Source: Tanypteryx hageni
Lineage: Eukaryota > Arthropoda > Insecta > Odonata > Petaluridae
Direction: 5' to 3'
Length of the DNA: 64,000 nt
Assembly (NCBI GenBank): GCA_028673005.1
Contig: CM054113.1
Span: 204,343,504 to 204,407,503, forward strand
Under the pieces are notes generated by a model, which saw nothing but the letters and a program-made list of their open reading frames with translations, ran no database searches and was not told the DNA's origin. Below, piece after piece: positions 32,886 through 45,635 of this stretch; position 1 is the stretch's first letter, and each line of letters starts with the position of its first letter. The position numbers and the translations under genes were made by a program.

Positions 32886-34090
32886 ATGCGATCCGACAGC
32901 CCCTTATTGTTTATTCCTTCATTACCGTCACGTGGCTTAATAGCTATTCTTGATTTACAATTTTCAAAGCGAGCGAAACAAAAGTGCTTACATCAATCTC
33001 TAGTTCTCTTGAAAATCATTTTTTTTTTCGATCTCATTATCGTCAAAAATGTTATGGTGTCGTTAATTAACGGCAGAGAAGATGGCCAACCGAATATTTC
33101 TCCGATTTCAACCAAGCCTTTATCCTTACTAAGGTGGACAATCGGTTCCAGTTGCGCTTGATTAAGTACTCCACCCAAGTCTTGCGTGTTTTATTTCCCG
33201 TTATATCGCCATCGTCAACATGCGAACGAATCGAGAGGTTTTTAATATTCAATGAATCTAAGATAAATAAATGATCGTATTCGTAATCATGAGCGATGAG
33301 TCATTCAATAGCATGGAGAGAATCCATTGTTCTAACAATACTTATTATCTTCCTCGTTTCTTCTGCCCCTCGAAAATCGGATTTCATGCGAATGTCGCTT
33401 CGAAGATTCGTCGTAGATTTTCCAGACTCATGAGCATAGGAAAATGAACAATGGAAATTTTGCTCGTTTTCATTCCTGGCGTTTTTTATTCTTAATCCAT
33501 GTCAAAATAAAAAATAATAACATTGCGAGTTTTTATTTTTTCGCATAACTAATTCAAATAAAATATCCCGAGTATTTTTTATTTTCTGGTTCGTGATTGT
33601 TTACAGATTTGGGTCAATGATGACCAATACTTCATTTGACATAGTCTCCCTCCCCCCACTTCTATTCTAAATTCACCCTCCTACGGCAGCCCTTACAAAT
33701 GGTAAGAGGCAATACGTTTTTAAGAGCACCATAAAATGATTAAAGCTGGAACCAACATCGTGACCAATTGTGCAATGATACATAAATGCGTTACCTAATA
33801 ATTATTAATCCCTGATTCTATTATACGACTTTCAATTTTTATCCCCAAAGGTTTACTCCCATAAAATAATATTACATATCGTTTCATCGTTGGATATAGA
33901 GTTATAATTTAATTGTTACCTGAAAGAATGACATTAAGGATTAACGAACAATGCGTAAAATTAGCAAAATTAACTTAATATTGGGGCTTTATAGGGTTTG
34001 ACAGACATAAAAAACCGATTCCAATAGCAAAAGCCCTGGACTGTTCGACGGATAGCTGCTTTCGAGATAGGAAATGCCATTCAAACGAGA
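32886..34090. other. Non-coding, nothing recognised
   Basis: Small open frames exist on both strands at 32993-33252, but none matches a family I know. The rest is AT-rich. Confidence 0.5.
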
Positions 34091-34875
34091 GACCTCGCGC
34101 AAAAGATGAATATAAAAGGAGAAAATGGAGAAGCAAGAGGCTTGAAAGTTGAACAGAGAAAGAGGGATAGCGAAAGTGAGAGAGAGCGATGGAGGAAAAG
34201 AGAACAAATTAAAGAAAGATGGAACGAGAGGAGAGAGGGGTTAATTGAAATAAAATTGGAGTAAGAGACAACGTAAGAGACAGGAAGGGTCATTAGAAAA
34301 TTATGGCATAAGTAATTTATAAATAGATAACGTTTCCGGAAGAAAGGGGAAATCCTGGTGGGGAGTGAAAGGAAAAGACAGAAACGGAGCGGGGAGAGGG
34401 AAGGAGGGAGGGAGGGAGGTAGAGAGGAAGGGAGAGAGAGAGAGGCTGAGTGAGACGAGGCGCGAGAAACGAAAAGCAAACAGCGATAGAATTTAGGAGG
34501 GAAATAAATAAGTGAGCGGGAGTTACCATGGAGAGAGATTTATTGGACGCGATTAGGGCTTTTCTGGATCGACTGAGAGTCCGCCGGGAAGTGAGAAATA
34601 GAAATAGTGCGAGATGGGCGAAAAGAGGTGAGGGGGTGAAAAGAGGGAGGAAGTGAGTAGGGGTGGGGGCGGAAGGTTCGTGGAAAACGATGAACGGTTA
34701 ATGGCCAAATGAGAGAGGCGAGAGAGAGAAGTATGGAGATGAGGGTGATAGTGGCGTGGACGGGGGACGTGAGGGTGGGAGGCAAAAGGAGGAGGAAGGG
34801 GTCAAAAGGCCGGGTCTAAATGCATCCAATTAGCGTGTGGGAGAGAGAGAGAGAGGGAGAAAGAGAGATGGCTTG
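34091..34875 (+). repeat. Long purine-rich tract
   Basis: About 780 bases of A/G-biased + strand, densest at 34380-34450 (GGAGGGAGGGAGGGAGG) and 34840-34870 (GAGAGA). S/L-rich minus frames of 72-132 residues are artefacts. Confidence 0.8.
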
Positions 34876-35857
34876 CAGTGGGGAAAACTTTGTCGATTAG
34901 CGAGAAAAATGTCGATGTAAGTTATCTCTTAGGAGGCGTTTAACAACCTTAACTGCAGCATTACCGACTGTTATTCCTTGATTCTTTTACGCCATCCGAT
35001 CAGACCTGCTGGAGAGGAGAACCGGGGAATGCCTTCTTTTCTCGCGGACGATAAATATCAATTCAAGCGAGTGCGGAACTGCGAAGTTTTTTTTAATGCG
35101 TCTTGCGTGAGCGAAAATAAGAATTAAAAGGTAAGGAAGCGGAAGGGACTCAACCAAAAAGAGAAGAGATTTCGAAAAATTTATCTTCGAAACTTTCAAA
35201 TCCTGAGAGTATTTATGGGTGATTCCATAGATTCTACAAAATTTAATTCAATGCCTCTTTTTTTCCTAATAAAAACGATATTTAGGATTTTTTTAATAAT
35301 TACGATTTTTATTTATTGGTATTAATATGTACTTGTGATTTCGAAAATTTATCTACGAAATTCTGAGAACCGGTTTTTAATTCTGCATTTATGCGTGATA
35401 TATGTTGCTGGTTCATTTTTTGCGGTGCCTAATACAATAAAAACGCTGAAACGCTGTCAAGTAGAGCCTTTAATGGCAAGTTTAGGATATCAAAAATAAA
35501 ATATGGATCCTATTTGCCATTTAATGAATACATAATGGGATCATATTGAATATTTTGTAATATCCTCGTTTGTGGCCCTTGTTAGTAATTCTTACTTACG
35601 CTTACGTGGTTAGGAAGATAACATGACCATATCGAGTTGTTTCATTCATTCCATTTCCACGTTATTACCACCATGACCTATTTTCAATAGAGCAAAACAA
35701 ACACCAGGAAATGAACAAATAATTCTCTCAGTGTTAGTGATATTTTCTCTCGAATCACATCATTAAATTTAACTATTATTAGCTAATCAACGCAACGTAA
35801 AAATGAATTTGCCAAGACATTTAAACATTCTTTACCGCAACCGAATATTCTCTATGC
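34876..35857. other. Non-coding, nothing recognised
   Basis: Mixed then AT-rich. No gene supported. Confidence 0.5.
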
Positions 35858-36070
35858 CAGTGTTTCTCAAACGTTGAGCCGTGATCCTCTATTGGGCCGC
35901 GAAATTTTTGAAAAAGTTAAGATCAGTTAAAACTATTTGAAAATGTCGCAAAAGTACAGAAAATACTTTATAACAAATAAAATAATACGCCTATTTATAT
36001 TTTGGTGGGGCGATGAAACGTTCTTGTAGTGTAGATGGGCCGCGTTGACAAAAAGTTTGAATAAAGCATG
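35858..36070. mobile_element. Short hAT-like MITE, ends degenerate
   Basis: The left end CAGTGTTTCTCAAACGTTGA followed by GCCGTGAT..GGGCCGCGAAA is mirrored by a right part GATGGGCCGCGTTGACAAAA then AGTTTGA. This fits a hAT-type inverted terminus, although the last bases (ATAAAG) have decayed. No convincing target duplication. It lies 58 bp left of the next MITE. Confidence 0.5.
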
Positions 36071-36127
36071 ATTTTAAGAAATCGTTAAACTTGGGATGAT
36101 ATTAAAAGACAACTAAGACATCTATAG

Positions 36128-36409
36128 CAGAGGTGAGCAACCTACGGCCCTCGAGAGCGTTATATGCGGCCCGCGATGCTATGATTAAAAAGAGATTTAA
36201 CACAAATTCATACCACATGCATTCAAATTACGACAACAAAACACTTTATTTTGAAATGTTAACCCTAAAAACTCAATTTAAACATGATTCTCAATAATAT
36301 GAAACCTCAGAATCACTGATTAACGTCCGTTTTAAAGTCTTATATGGCCCACCAAAGCACTGACAACTTGCAATGCGACCCGCCAAGTAGAAAAGGTTGC
36401 CCACCACTG
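36128..36409 (+). mobile_element. hAT-type MITE family A, 282 bp, 8-bp TSD
   Basis: The left end CAGAGGTGAGCAACCTACGG and the right end (reverse complement CAGTGGTGGGCAACCTTTTC) are inverted termini. ATCTATAG (36120-36127) and ATTTATAG (36410-36417) are a 7/8 matching duplication. The interior has paired GCGGCCCGCG and GCGACCCGCC motifs near the two ends. This is the cleanest full copy of family A, whose fragments are at 6620, 8105 and 21635. Confidence 0.88.
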
Positions 36410-36592
36410 ATTTATAGGACGATCTTCGTATAAGTTTCCTCCCAATTGATTTAAATGTAGAGATAATAAAGTATAATGTACAAAGGTTTCAAATTGGGAT
36501 TGTAGGTACTATTCATTATAATCTGTTAATATTATTGTTAACTACACCTTCCCTGTGGGGAAACTATATTTGTAATTATTATTATTACTATA

Positions 36593-36622
36593 CTAGCGTA
36601 ATTGCCCGTCAAATATGACGGA
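36593..36622 (-). mobile_element. Candidate Helitron 3' end
   Basis: On the minus strand the order is a hairpin CCGTCATATTTGACGG, then GCAATTACG, then CTAG followed by T. A short GC-rich hairpin about 10 nt before CTRR, inserted next to T, is the 3' signature of Helitrons. The element body would extend to higher coordinates. No Rep/helicase coding is visible and the 5' TC end was not located. Confidence 0.4.
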
Positions 36623-38526
36623 ATTATCATAAAAGTATTAAAAATATATATGTTTTCGATATGAAAAATCAGTAAGATATGCTATGATCTGGTTTGGCTT
36701 TCATGCACAATCAAATCAGTGTTTTTGAAAGCTATCATTGTTTTAATTATACTGTTTAAGTAATTATTAGTAGAGAGGCCAAATGGTTATACAAATATTT
36801 GCTAAAAATAAGAGGAAAATCGAAATAATAAGACATAATGCATAAAGAAGTAGCTGAAATTTATTTGAAATATTTGAGCACATTATAAGTTATTTAAAAT
36901 GTATAGAATTTAACTTAATAAATGAATTATTTTACTCTTATTAACTCATAAAAAACAGGATAAAATGTGAACGAACTGTCAATTTATCATCAAAGGAAAA
37001 ATGTGTAGTAAATTACTTACTATTAACTAAATACTTACATGAACTGCAATGAGTTTTAATTATATTTTAAGATCGCACTTTTCTTTCAACTACCTATATT
37101 AGTTTTGAAAATTTTTCAGAAAAATCACTTTAATTAAAGAAATTTAAATAAAAGTCATAAAATGTTATTTTATCAATCCTATTTGAAATTTTCAGTTAAA
37201 GAAATCCATTGAAAATTACGTGACCTATATTTAGTTTTATGAATTCCCACCATTTGGCATTGACGCATGATTCAATAGTATAATATTTTTTATAATCAAT
37301 CATAATTTATTATTGTTATTTTTGTACTGCAGCTCCTTTTAATTCTATACTAATGCTACGTCCTCTTCCTCTTTCTCAGTTTCTGCTAATTCCCATTCTC
37401 TTTTCCTTCCTCCCTCTAATTACTTAATAGATTCAATAAATAAGTTATACCCATGTATAAAAGTCTAACCCGTGTTAAAGCACTAAATTGGTGAATTTAT
37501 TATGAGGCCAAGAAGAAGAAGAACAATTGGGACAACAGTGGCCCAATATAAATAAAATGCGTGAAAATGTGAAAAATCGTTTTAAAACGTAATTTTTGGA
37601 GATTTACGAATGAGATTTAAATTCTTCTCTTCGCATAACTAAGTTAAATACCTCATCCTTGAAATATTTTAAAATGTAAACGAAAAAGATCTGCATGTCA
37701 AGGATTGGCTTTTAGCGTGAAAAAAAGTCTAAAAGTGAAAAAAGGTATTTTTAAGTGCTCTCTTATGGGGATTTCTATAGAGCGTTCTGGCGGACAAACG
37801 GACGGACGTGCGGACCAACAGAATAAGGATATTATGTATATAATAATATATGTAGGAGGTGAGTAATTTTTGGAGATGTAACACAGTCACGAGATGATGT
37901 GATGCTACGATGTGAGGTGATGTAGCTACCACCAAATTGAACATTTAGCAGGACCTGCAGACAAGCCTACTGGCAATACAGGATCTTATTGTCTACTTTA
38001 TCTTTGTTATTTCATAATTATACAGTTGAAATGTATATTATATGGAAGCTTCTTTGCTGTTCTGGAATGCTTAATATGTGAAATATTACAGTCTGAATAA
38101 ATTATTATTATTTAAAAGAATATATTATTATTATGTATTCAGAAATTCATTATCAGTATTTATTGTAACACATTTACTATTGTTCGTTCAGAAAAATCAT
38201 CGGCATTAGTGCGTATGCAAAATTATTTGACATACCACTAGTTTGCCCGTTGCAATGTTTCTTGAAATTTGGATGCAATATTAACAGAAGATAGGAAACA
38301 AAAGTGAAAGGCATTAATATTACAGGTAATATTTATTAATTAAGAAATAAAATTAACAGAACTGTATTGTATTTTTTATATTAAAATGTTATAGAATCGC
38401 AATCGCAATCTTGCTATCATTCTATTTGTTTCGTCATTTCACGGTATAAAATGTAATTTTTTAATTCTTTCTCTTTATCTATCTCCCGTCTCTCTCCACA
38501 TCTATTTCTCATTTAAGAGCATTATA
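36623..38526. other. AT-rich, possibly non-autonomous repeat body
   Basis: No gene. A GGACAAACGGACGGACG tract lies at about 37791-37808, and ACTAGTTTGCCCGTTGCAAT at 38240 resembles the motif at 36593. Otherwise unremarkable. Confidence 0.45.
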
Positions 38527-38847
38527 CCACGGGTCACCAAGCATTCTACTAAAAGGGCCACATTCGACCTATCAAATAAGTAATGTAGCCATGTGTAAAT
38601 ATCAAAGAGGCAGTTTTGAGAATTTATTGGATAATGTAGGTAATATGTCATACGCCAATATGTCATACGTCAATGTTAAATGTATATTGCATCCGCGTAA
38701 TTGAAGAATGTCGTTTCATAGATTTTATAAACGATATCCGATGACATCTAATGCAGTAAAATATGCGAATATGCATGTCTTAAAGAAATTGATAAGATAA
38801 GGCGGACCGGAATAAATCACTGCGCGAGCGGTACTTTGGGGACCCAT
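38527..38847. mobile_element. hAT-type MITE family C, 321 bp, imperfect 8-bp TSD
   Basis: The left end CCACGGGTCACCAAGC and the right end (reverse complement ATGGGTCCCCAAAGTAC) are inverted. Flanks GCATTATA (38519-38526) and GCATTAAT (38848-38855) match at six positions. The interior aligns with 6100-6353 but carries an additional about 70 bp, so 6100 is the shorter derivative. Confidence 0.78.
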
Positions 38848-38855
38848 GCATTAAT

Positions 38856-39641
38856 CATTTTAAAATCGTCGGATTCGTTTACATGGTATAAGAATTTTCA
38901 TTATAAAATCTTGGAAAAATTCCGTTTTTTCTGACATTAAACGAATTTTTAAGCTAATTCGGATTCCCCCTTCGAGAATAATATTCTTAAATAAATAAAT
39001 ATATATATAGGAATATAGATCTTTGGGACTGTTGAAGTCTCTAGTTTGTATTTTAATTAAAACTAATATAAAAAGTAATGATATGGATATAAGTGGCAAC
39101 ACGGTGCATTTCTTGCGTAATTATTTTTAATTTAAAAAATTAATAACTTCGTAACTATTCCACGTTTCAAGCTATTCGGATTTTTCCTGATACCTTCACC
39201 TATTAATCTATATAATTGCTTAGTTTCATAATCTCACCACTTCCACGTCGGTGTGACGAACGAAAATACGCACGCAGCTACATAACAATTAATAAACTGG
39301 ATAATAGAAAGATACTTAATTTTTAATTGAAAATTTAAACTTAAATGAGATAAATGCAATTATGCTTCTTTCAAAATGAAAACGCTATTAGTACTGAAAA
39401 CGCTATAAGTACCGATTTATATTTCGAGGAAAAATATCTACCATTTTACCAAACTGACAATGTTTTTTGTGAGAACATTTTAATTATTAGAGAGAATGGC
39501 ATCATATGCAAGATTTTAATTTGATGAGTTTATAAATTTTTGTATGCATTATTCGGATTGATTTAATTTAGCAAAAACGACAAATAAAAACATTAATCTG
39601 GACTGAAATGTTTTTTATTTAGTAATCAGACATGATTCAAG

Positions 39642-39642
<1 letters not shown>
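38856..39642. other. Non-coding, nothing recognised
   Basis: AT-rich. No gene or repeat supported. Confidence 0.5.

Positions 39643-39686
<44 letters not shown>
39643..39686. repeat. (TA)n microsatellite
   Basis: About 20 uninterrupted TA dinucleotides. Confidence 0.95.
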
Positions 39687-40344
39687 CTTGTTGCTATACA
39701 CACACAATTATATGAATGGTCTAATGAAAGTAGAATTTTAATAAATTAATTACTTTGTTAAATTAATTTTTGGATGAATGTATGCACATATACATAACAT
39801 TTACTGTAAAATACCTCGTGGTAAACGGAAAATTACTAAAAACGCGACACGACGCAAACTCAATCATAGCACAAGGGAAGGATCAAAATTTAACGCGGTA
39901 ATATTCCCTAAATTTCTCTTCCAATTTTAAACTCCAGATCCGTCCGCCAGAGTGCCCTCTATCTATTGTCCATTAGAACAAACTCACCAGCCGTACATGA
40001 AAAGCAGGACGTGTGGAAAAGTCACTCCTGCACGCTCGCAACCGTTCGTCACACGGCGTAATATGAATAGAACGGCTGTGTTCTGCTCCCGCTAAATTTC
40101 CAGCTTCTTCTCCCCCTCTTCCCTTTACAAACCCCACTCCACTCTTCCCTTTCGCGCGAAGCAAAAGGAGATAAAATGGAAAATCAGGAGAGTACGTTTG
40201 AGACGGGACGCGGTGGGAGGAGGATTGGAGTGGGGGAGGGAGAGAGAGAGAGGACCGTGGCTGCTCGCGGAATGGCCACCTTTAATTTTATATCCTTTAT
40301 CACGGAGAGAACGAGCAACTTCAGGAAAAAGTTTACGCCACATT
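39687..40344. other. Non-coding, nothing recognised
   Basis: AT-rich to about 39900, then GC-richer with short purine (40205-40255) and pyrimidine (40100-40150) patches. Confidence 0.5.
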
Positions 40345-40870
40345 CTGCCATCCCTCTCCAACTCTACCCCTCTTCCCCTCCCTCTGTCCCCTCCCTCTGT
40401 CCCCTCACGCCTCATGCTTTGCACCACCTCCTCCCCCCCTTCTCTCCGTCCTTTATTCTACCCCCCCTTTCCTTCTCTTCATCAACCTCCTCCGCTTTAC
40501 ATCCAGTGCATTCGCTACGTTACAACTTAATTTCCAGCCCAAAAGAGAGGCCTCCTCTTCTACCCCACCTGCCTCTGCCTCATCCATAACTGACGCCTCA
40601 CCTCTCTTCCTCCAAAAAGCATAATAAACCCGCTTCCCGCACTCCCCTCCCCCACCTCCACCGACTCTCTAAGTCCCATCCCATGTCGCACCGCAGTCAT
40701 CTCGATCTATCTCACTCCCTATCTCTCTCACCCTCTCTCTCTTTTCCACCTCTTTTTACCTCCATGCCAATTTCGAAACTTTTCTTCTATCTAACGCATC
40801 CATTTTTCCCCTTCCGTCTCCCTCATTTTCGTCACTTCCTTCCTCCGTTTTACGTCCGCAATATACCTAG
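40345..40870 (-). repeat. Pyrimidine-rich region
   Basis: C/T-rich + strand blocks at 40355-40500, 40550-40640 and 40710-40850. S/P/L-rich frames of 100-137 residues are low-complexity. Confidence 0.75.
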
Positions 40871-41011
40871 TATATGCAGTATTGCGACCGCAAAAAAAGA
40901 ACAATTTTCATTTTTTTATGTACATGCAAGTTTTAGGTGCCCTTATGGCCAAAAACGTGATTTTTGCGCTTCCCTCTATCAATAGTCTTTCGTCTGTAAG
41001 TGACCCTAGGT

Positions 41012-41456
41012 CAGGGGTTCCCAACCTGCGGGCCTCTTAGCAATTTCATGCGACCCACTACCAGTGTTTCGTAGTATTCAAAACTTTTTATTTTTTTTAT
41101 TTACCCACCAAATGTTATTTTATGTATAGCAAAACTGTTAAAATGTCTAACAAGAAACTGAAATCCCTTAATAAATGTTTCTCGATTCAAATAAGTTGTT
41201 TTTAATTTTGTTTTTGATCTTTTCTCAAAGGTATTTCTAAGATTAAATTCCATCATGATTCTTAATATTGTACTGTTAATCCTAAAAACCTAATTTAAAC
41301 TTGATTTTTAACCATATGGTGCGTAAGAATCTCTAAGTAACTTCCGATTTAACTTTAATCCAGTCCGCCAAAGCATTGACAATTTCCTATGCGCCCCACC
41401 AAAGGCTAAACTGCCACCAATGCGGTTCATCAAGTAGAAAAGGTTGCACACCACTG
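41012..41456 (+). mobile_element. hAT-type MITE family A, 445 bp, 8-bp TSD
   Basis: The left end CAGGGGTTCCCAACCTGCGG and the right end (reverse complement CAGTGGTGTGCAACCTTTTC) are inverted. CCCTAGGT (41004-41011) and CCCTAGCT (41457-41464) match 7/8. The interior keeps the family blocks CCTAAAAACCTAATTTAAAC and GTCCGCCAAAGCATTGACAA. It is longer than the 36128 copy. Confidence 0.85.
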
Positions 41457-41614
41457 CCCTAGCTAATAAGCGGTCAGACAGGATCCGGAGAAATTTCGCA
41501 TTTAGACAAGAGCAATTGCGTAGAATAGGAACTTAGGCTTAATGACCCATGTCGCGCCAAAATGGAATTCGGTTTATTTTAACCAAATTTCGATGCACTT
41601 AAAAGATGGCTCAA

Positions 41615-41785
41615 ATGATTTTATTTGTTCTTAACTTGCTCATTAACGGCACTTTACGGCCTTTAATAGTGAGTGCAAACTCGATAAGAAAGACGAGCAG
41701 ATATGACTATGCCTTCGGCAAAACTCGAACCTGCGACCCTAGTATTGGGAGCTGGGCAGTATAACCGCCCTCTGCCAAATCCGGA
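41615..41785 (-). mobile_element. tRNA-derived SINE-like element
   Basis: The minus strand reads TGGCAGAGGGCGGTTATACT (A-box region), CCCAGCTCCCAATACTAGGG (anticodon arm-like) and GTCGCAGGTTCGAGTTTTGC (box B/T-arm) in correct order and spacing over about 70 bases. It then continues into an unrelated body ending near AACAAATAAA. The arms pair imperfectly and there is no 3' acceptor partner, so this is a SINE head rather than a working tRNA. It differs from the SINE at 49323. Confidence 0.5.
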
Positions 41786-42614
41786 AAATTTAATCAAAAT
41801 ACATTCAGTTATTGGGCCTGTTATCATGAGCAATTCTACTTAAGCCAAATGTCTCAAAATACGAATAACTACATAGCGTCCAGTGTCATTAAAATATATC
41901 GAGTTTTACGTCCAGCTAGAGCCAAACTGTTGACGCAATAACATAACCAGGGATATTATCGCATGTACTATAAATTCACGAATATAAGAAAGCTTATGTA
42001 ATGTACGATGAACCGACTGTTTCTTTTTTTCGAATGAACAATTGGTGAGAGGTTAATTTCGATGCATAAAAATATTACGGTCGATAAAACAGAAGAACTG
42101 TCCCATACCCCCATTTTCTTCGATGAAGTACAGTTTGAGACAGAGGAGAACTATAATAAACATGCCAAAATTTTATATTTTCTAAGATCGGCGATACTAC
42201 TCTCTACTTATGCACCCCTATGGTTCGCCGCGCGATCCTTCCGAACAACGCGCACCGGTAGGAGGCAGAGGGGTTGAACATAAAAAAACCCGGCCTGAGA
42301 TTATAAAAGATTCCGAGAACCTCGTTTGGGTCATGGTTTCGAGACGACGACACTTGTAAAACTTTTGAGTAGAACCGTAAAAAGTCTTAAAGGAAAGAAT
42401 TGCGCATATTAAGAAGCGGTCGGCGGAGTTTTATGGTTCTTGAAACTCTACTCCCGTATGCCTCTTTCACGCAATCCCGAGGGCAGAAAAATTCGCTACC
42501 CGCACGCAAACACGACTTGTAAACAACGAAGAGCTAAAAGTAGGGTCACGATTTACCACCCGCTAATTCCCAGAGTACATGGACGAAATGATAAAAATGT
42601 CAGATTAATGTTGA
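41786..42614. other. Non-coding, nothing recognised
   Basis: Mixed sequence. The frame 42062-42277 has no recognisable domain. Confidence 0.5.
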
Positions 42615-42810
42615 TCGGACGTCCTTCCCTCAATTCCCCCTCTCTCTTTCATTCTCTCCCTTCTTCCCTCTCTCTTTATTTTTCTCTCTCTCTATCTCTC
42701 CCTTCTCTCTCTCCCTCCCTATCTTTCTCTCTCTTCCTCTCTCTCCTTCCCTCTCTCCTATCCTCTCTCTCTTCCTCTCTATTTATTCCTCCATCTCTTT
42801 CTCTTTAGCA
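42615..42810 (-). repeat. Pyrimidine-rich (CTCTCTTCCCT) tract
   Basis: Nearly pure C/T on + for about 190 bases, dominated by CTCTCT and TCCCTC blocks. Confidence 0.85.
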
Positions 42811-43899
42811 GTAGTATTAAACGAAATGATCTCTTATAGGTCGTAATATATCGAACCGAAACGCAAATTGTTTTATGGAAGCTAGAAAACCTGCACAAAA
42901 ACCGCAAAAACAAGAAGATATGCGAAAGCGTTGTCTAATAAAAATTTATACCGTCGTTTTCAGGCAATGCAACGATTTAAAATTGCAATGAAAAAGCTCA
43001 TAAATGAAGCGAATTTCGCGTGAATTAACGGTGACGCACGTAGAGCGACAAAAATTGAAGGATGATTTTTAACTTTTTTTGGCCAAGGAAATTATAGAAA
43101 AAATAATACGGTGTCACTCTCAAGATTAATAGTAATTACATTTATAAGGCCGTTAAAAATTTTATAAAATAAGTACAATCGGAATTCGTTTGTGCTATCA
43201 CTAAATTGATAAATTTAAGCGGTCTGAACCTTGCGAATCTCAACTAATTTATAATATGCGATTTTTTCGACCCATTGATATTTCTTTCTTTTTTCCTACT
43301 CTCTATTCTCGAGAATCTCGTTCTAGCTCTTCGTCACCTGGACGCAGGGCTCGATTTCCACTCCGAAGCGGAAAGATGAATAATTAAAATCGTCCAAATC
43401 CTAAAATAGGACATGGATCCTCGACAACGTTTTGTAACCCATTCACAAATATTGTACGAGATGTGAACTGCAATAATTTCGACAAAATTTAAATGTGTTT
43501 ATAATATGTATTAACCTATATATTACCTAATTCATAAGACGGGTCCAAGAATATAACTTCCGGTTAAAAGGATAGCGATAGCATAATTAGGAGGTTACGG
43601 TTGATTGTAAAAGTTTTTACTGGGCACCATCTCCTTGGCGCGATCGGTAAATAGATGTTTTTATTTTCGCCGAACCAGTTGATCAAGTCAAATATCGAAA
43701 CCATATCATTAAAAAGAGGCGGCAGAGTGTTTTACGGTGGAAATGAAGTTATTTTTTTCGGGGGAAATATGCGAACTTGCGACGTTAGAGCACTTTGGAT
43801 CGCCATTCCATCGGATAAAGTTTTTCACCCAAAACGAGCTTAAGTTTCAGAGTTGCGCACTTAGTAACAACTTGGGGAACATAATATTCTCCCCTAATC
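42811..43899. other. Non-coding, nothing recognised
   Basis: AT-rich. No gene supported; frames at 43655-43994 run into a C/T tract. Confidence 0.5.
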
Positions 43900-44040
43900 T
43901 TTCTCGCACTTCTCCCCTTCTCCCTATTCTCTCTCCTTCTCCTTCTCTTTCTCTTTCCTACTTTTCCTCACCTTCTCTCCCTCTCTCTCTCTAATTCTCC
44001 ATCTCACTCTCTTCTCACCCATCCTCCCTCACTCCATTAT
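43900..44040 (-). repeat. Pyrimidine-rich tract
   Basis: CTTCTCC and CTCTCT repeats on the + strand. Confidence 0.8.
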
Positions 44041-45635
44041 CCCGATTTTAATCTTCAGAAGTTCTTGGAGAAATTCCTCTTTTTACATACATCTCACGTC
44101 TCTCTTTTCCTTCCGCGCCAACTCCACTTGAACCTTTTACTATATATAGTCAACGCTCTTTCCTCCTTGGTTAAAAAGACTTGCATTCACGCCTTTTTGC
44201 CATAAAAAGATTCAAAATTTCTATTTTATTTCTGCGAGTTTCCGAGCGGAAGAAACCCTTTTTCTTTTCCCCACCTTCAACCAATCTCTTTGTCACGCCA
44301 TCTTTCTCCGCTCCAATGAACAATTGTTGGTATTCCGATGCTGGATAGGAAAAATTACTCGCGATGGGAAGGGGAAGCAAAAAAAAACAGTTTTGTAAAT
44401 TGTCATGCTTGACTTATCCCGTCTCGAGACGGGTAAATTTTTAGAAAGTGCCACGGTGGCGCCCTGGAGATTGAAGATGGCTGCCAAGGTCATGCCTCAA
44501 CTTTTATTAAACCTTGTCCTCAGTATTTTTTCCAAGTGTCGCCCTAATATGAGAAGCCTGCTCCAATCTCTCTTTAAGGGCAGGAACATTTATCCTTTTT
44601 TGTTAGGATTAAAGCAAAGAAACGCATTATAAGCATATACCATGGTCGCTGCACTTATAGGAACGAAGCAAGTAAACGACGCTTTTCGGAGTCCTCGGAT
44701 GGATTATTTTTGAAACGATATACCCTTTATTTCTCTCGATATTTGCGATCTCGTTCTTCATACCAACTTCGAAATTTGGAAAAACCTCTTTGTTTACGTC
44801 TCCTACTGATAAAATATTTCCGAGTTCAGTGCATGGCAACTTCGACTTTAAAAGAAAGAGGAATTTATTACACTTTAAATCTTGTGAGCAAGAAGTGAAA
44901 AATGTTCAAGTAATATAGATATTGCCAGCTCGGATTAGCATTGGGTTATTATTAGATTATAATTTGAGTAGACTCTCCACACGATTTTACCCAGATATGA
45001 TTTAAATACACGAAAAATTTAATCCTCAAATAAAAGTTTGGAACGTTTCTTGGCAGAACATAAGTAACTACAAGTTTCGGGAGTTAATGTTTAAAATGTT
45101 CACTACTGCACCAGCATATCTGATTTAGTTAAATGATAGATACCTATTTGCGAGAACAGAATTTAATATTGCAAGATTTGAAGATAACACACTTTGAAAC
45201 CTAAAATAGAATCGTTTTCATTGCATGAAAATATAATTAATGATTGAGGGATACAATTGTGTGAATTTAGCGCAAGGTTAATTCGGTTAACGATAGAACT
45301 GAACGTAAAACGTAATGTAACCCTAAAAATTAATGACCTCGTTTACTGGAGAAATTAGATATCCTTTAGCAGTTGACGGAATAAAGCGATATTAAGATCC
45401 CATGCAGAGAGGCATAAGTAGGTTCATATATAAGTTGAGAAGGCAAAGAGTACGAAGCACGTATGGACATACAGCGACTCAGAAGAGATACATTAGTAAC
45501 AAGATTGGAAAAGTGTACTCCATTTCTGAGTACACAGTATCCAAATGCGTTCTTTGAGATTTCACAAGGTTCTCAATATTTTTCGCTCAGATGAGTATTT
45601 AACGAGATGCTAGCGAGATACGTTATAAAATACAT
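44041..45635. other. Non-coding; perfect palindrome at 44418-44433
   Basis: CCCGTCTCGAGACGGG at 44418-44433 is a perfect 16-bp palindrome, extended by TTA/TAA across one bulged base. No coding frame here shows a known domain. Confidence 0.5.

Noticed and set aside
33067..33252. Possible reverse-transcriptase fragment on the minus strand
   Set aside because: Short KTWVEYLIKRNWNRL-like stretch is not specific to any retroelement domain.
35858..36067. Fully bounded hAT element with duplication
   Set aside because: The right terminal bases have decayed and no 8-bp duplication is convincing, so it is listed only as hAT-like.
41708..41778. Functional tRNA gene on the minus strand
   Set aside because: A and B boxes are present but the acceptor stem does not close and the sequence continues into a SINE-like body.
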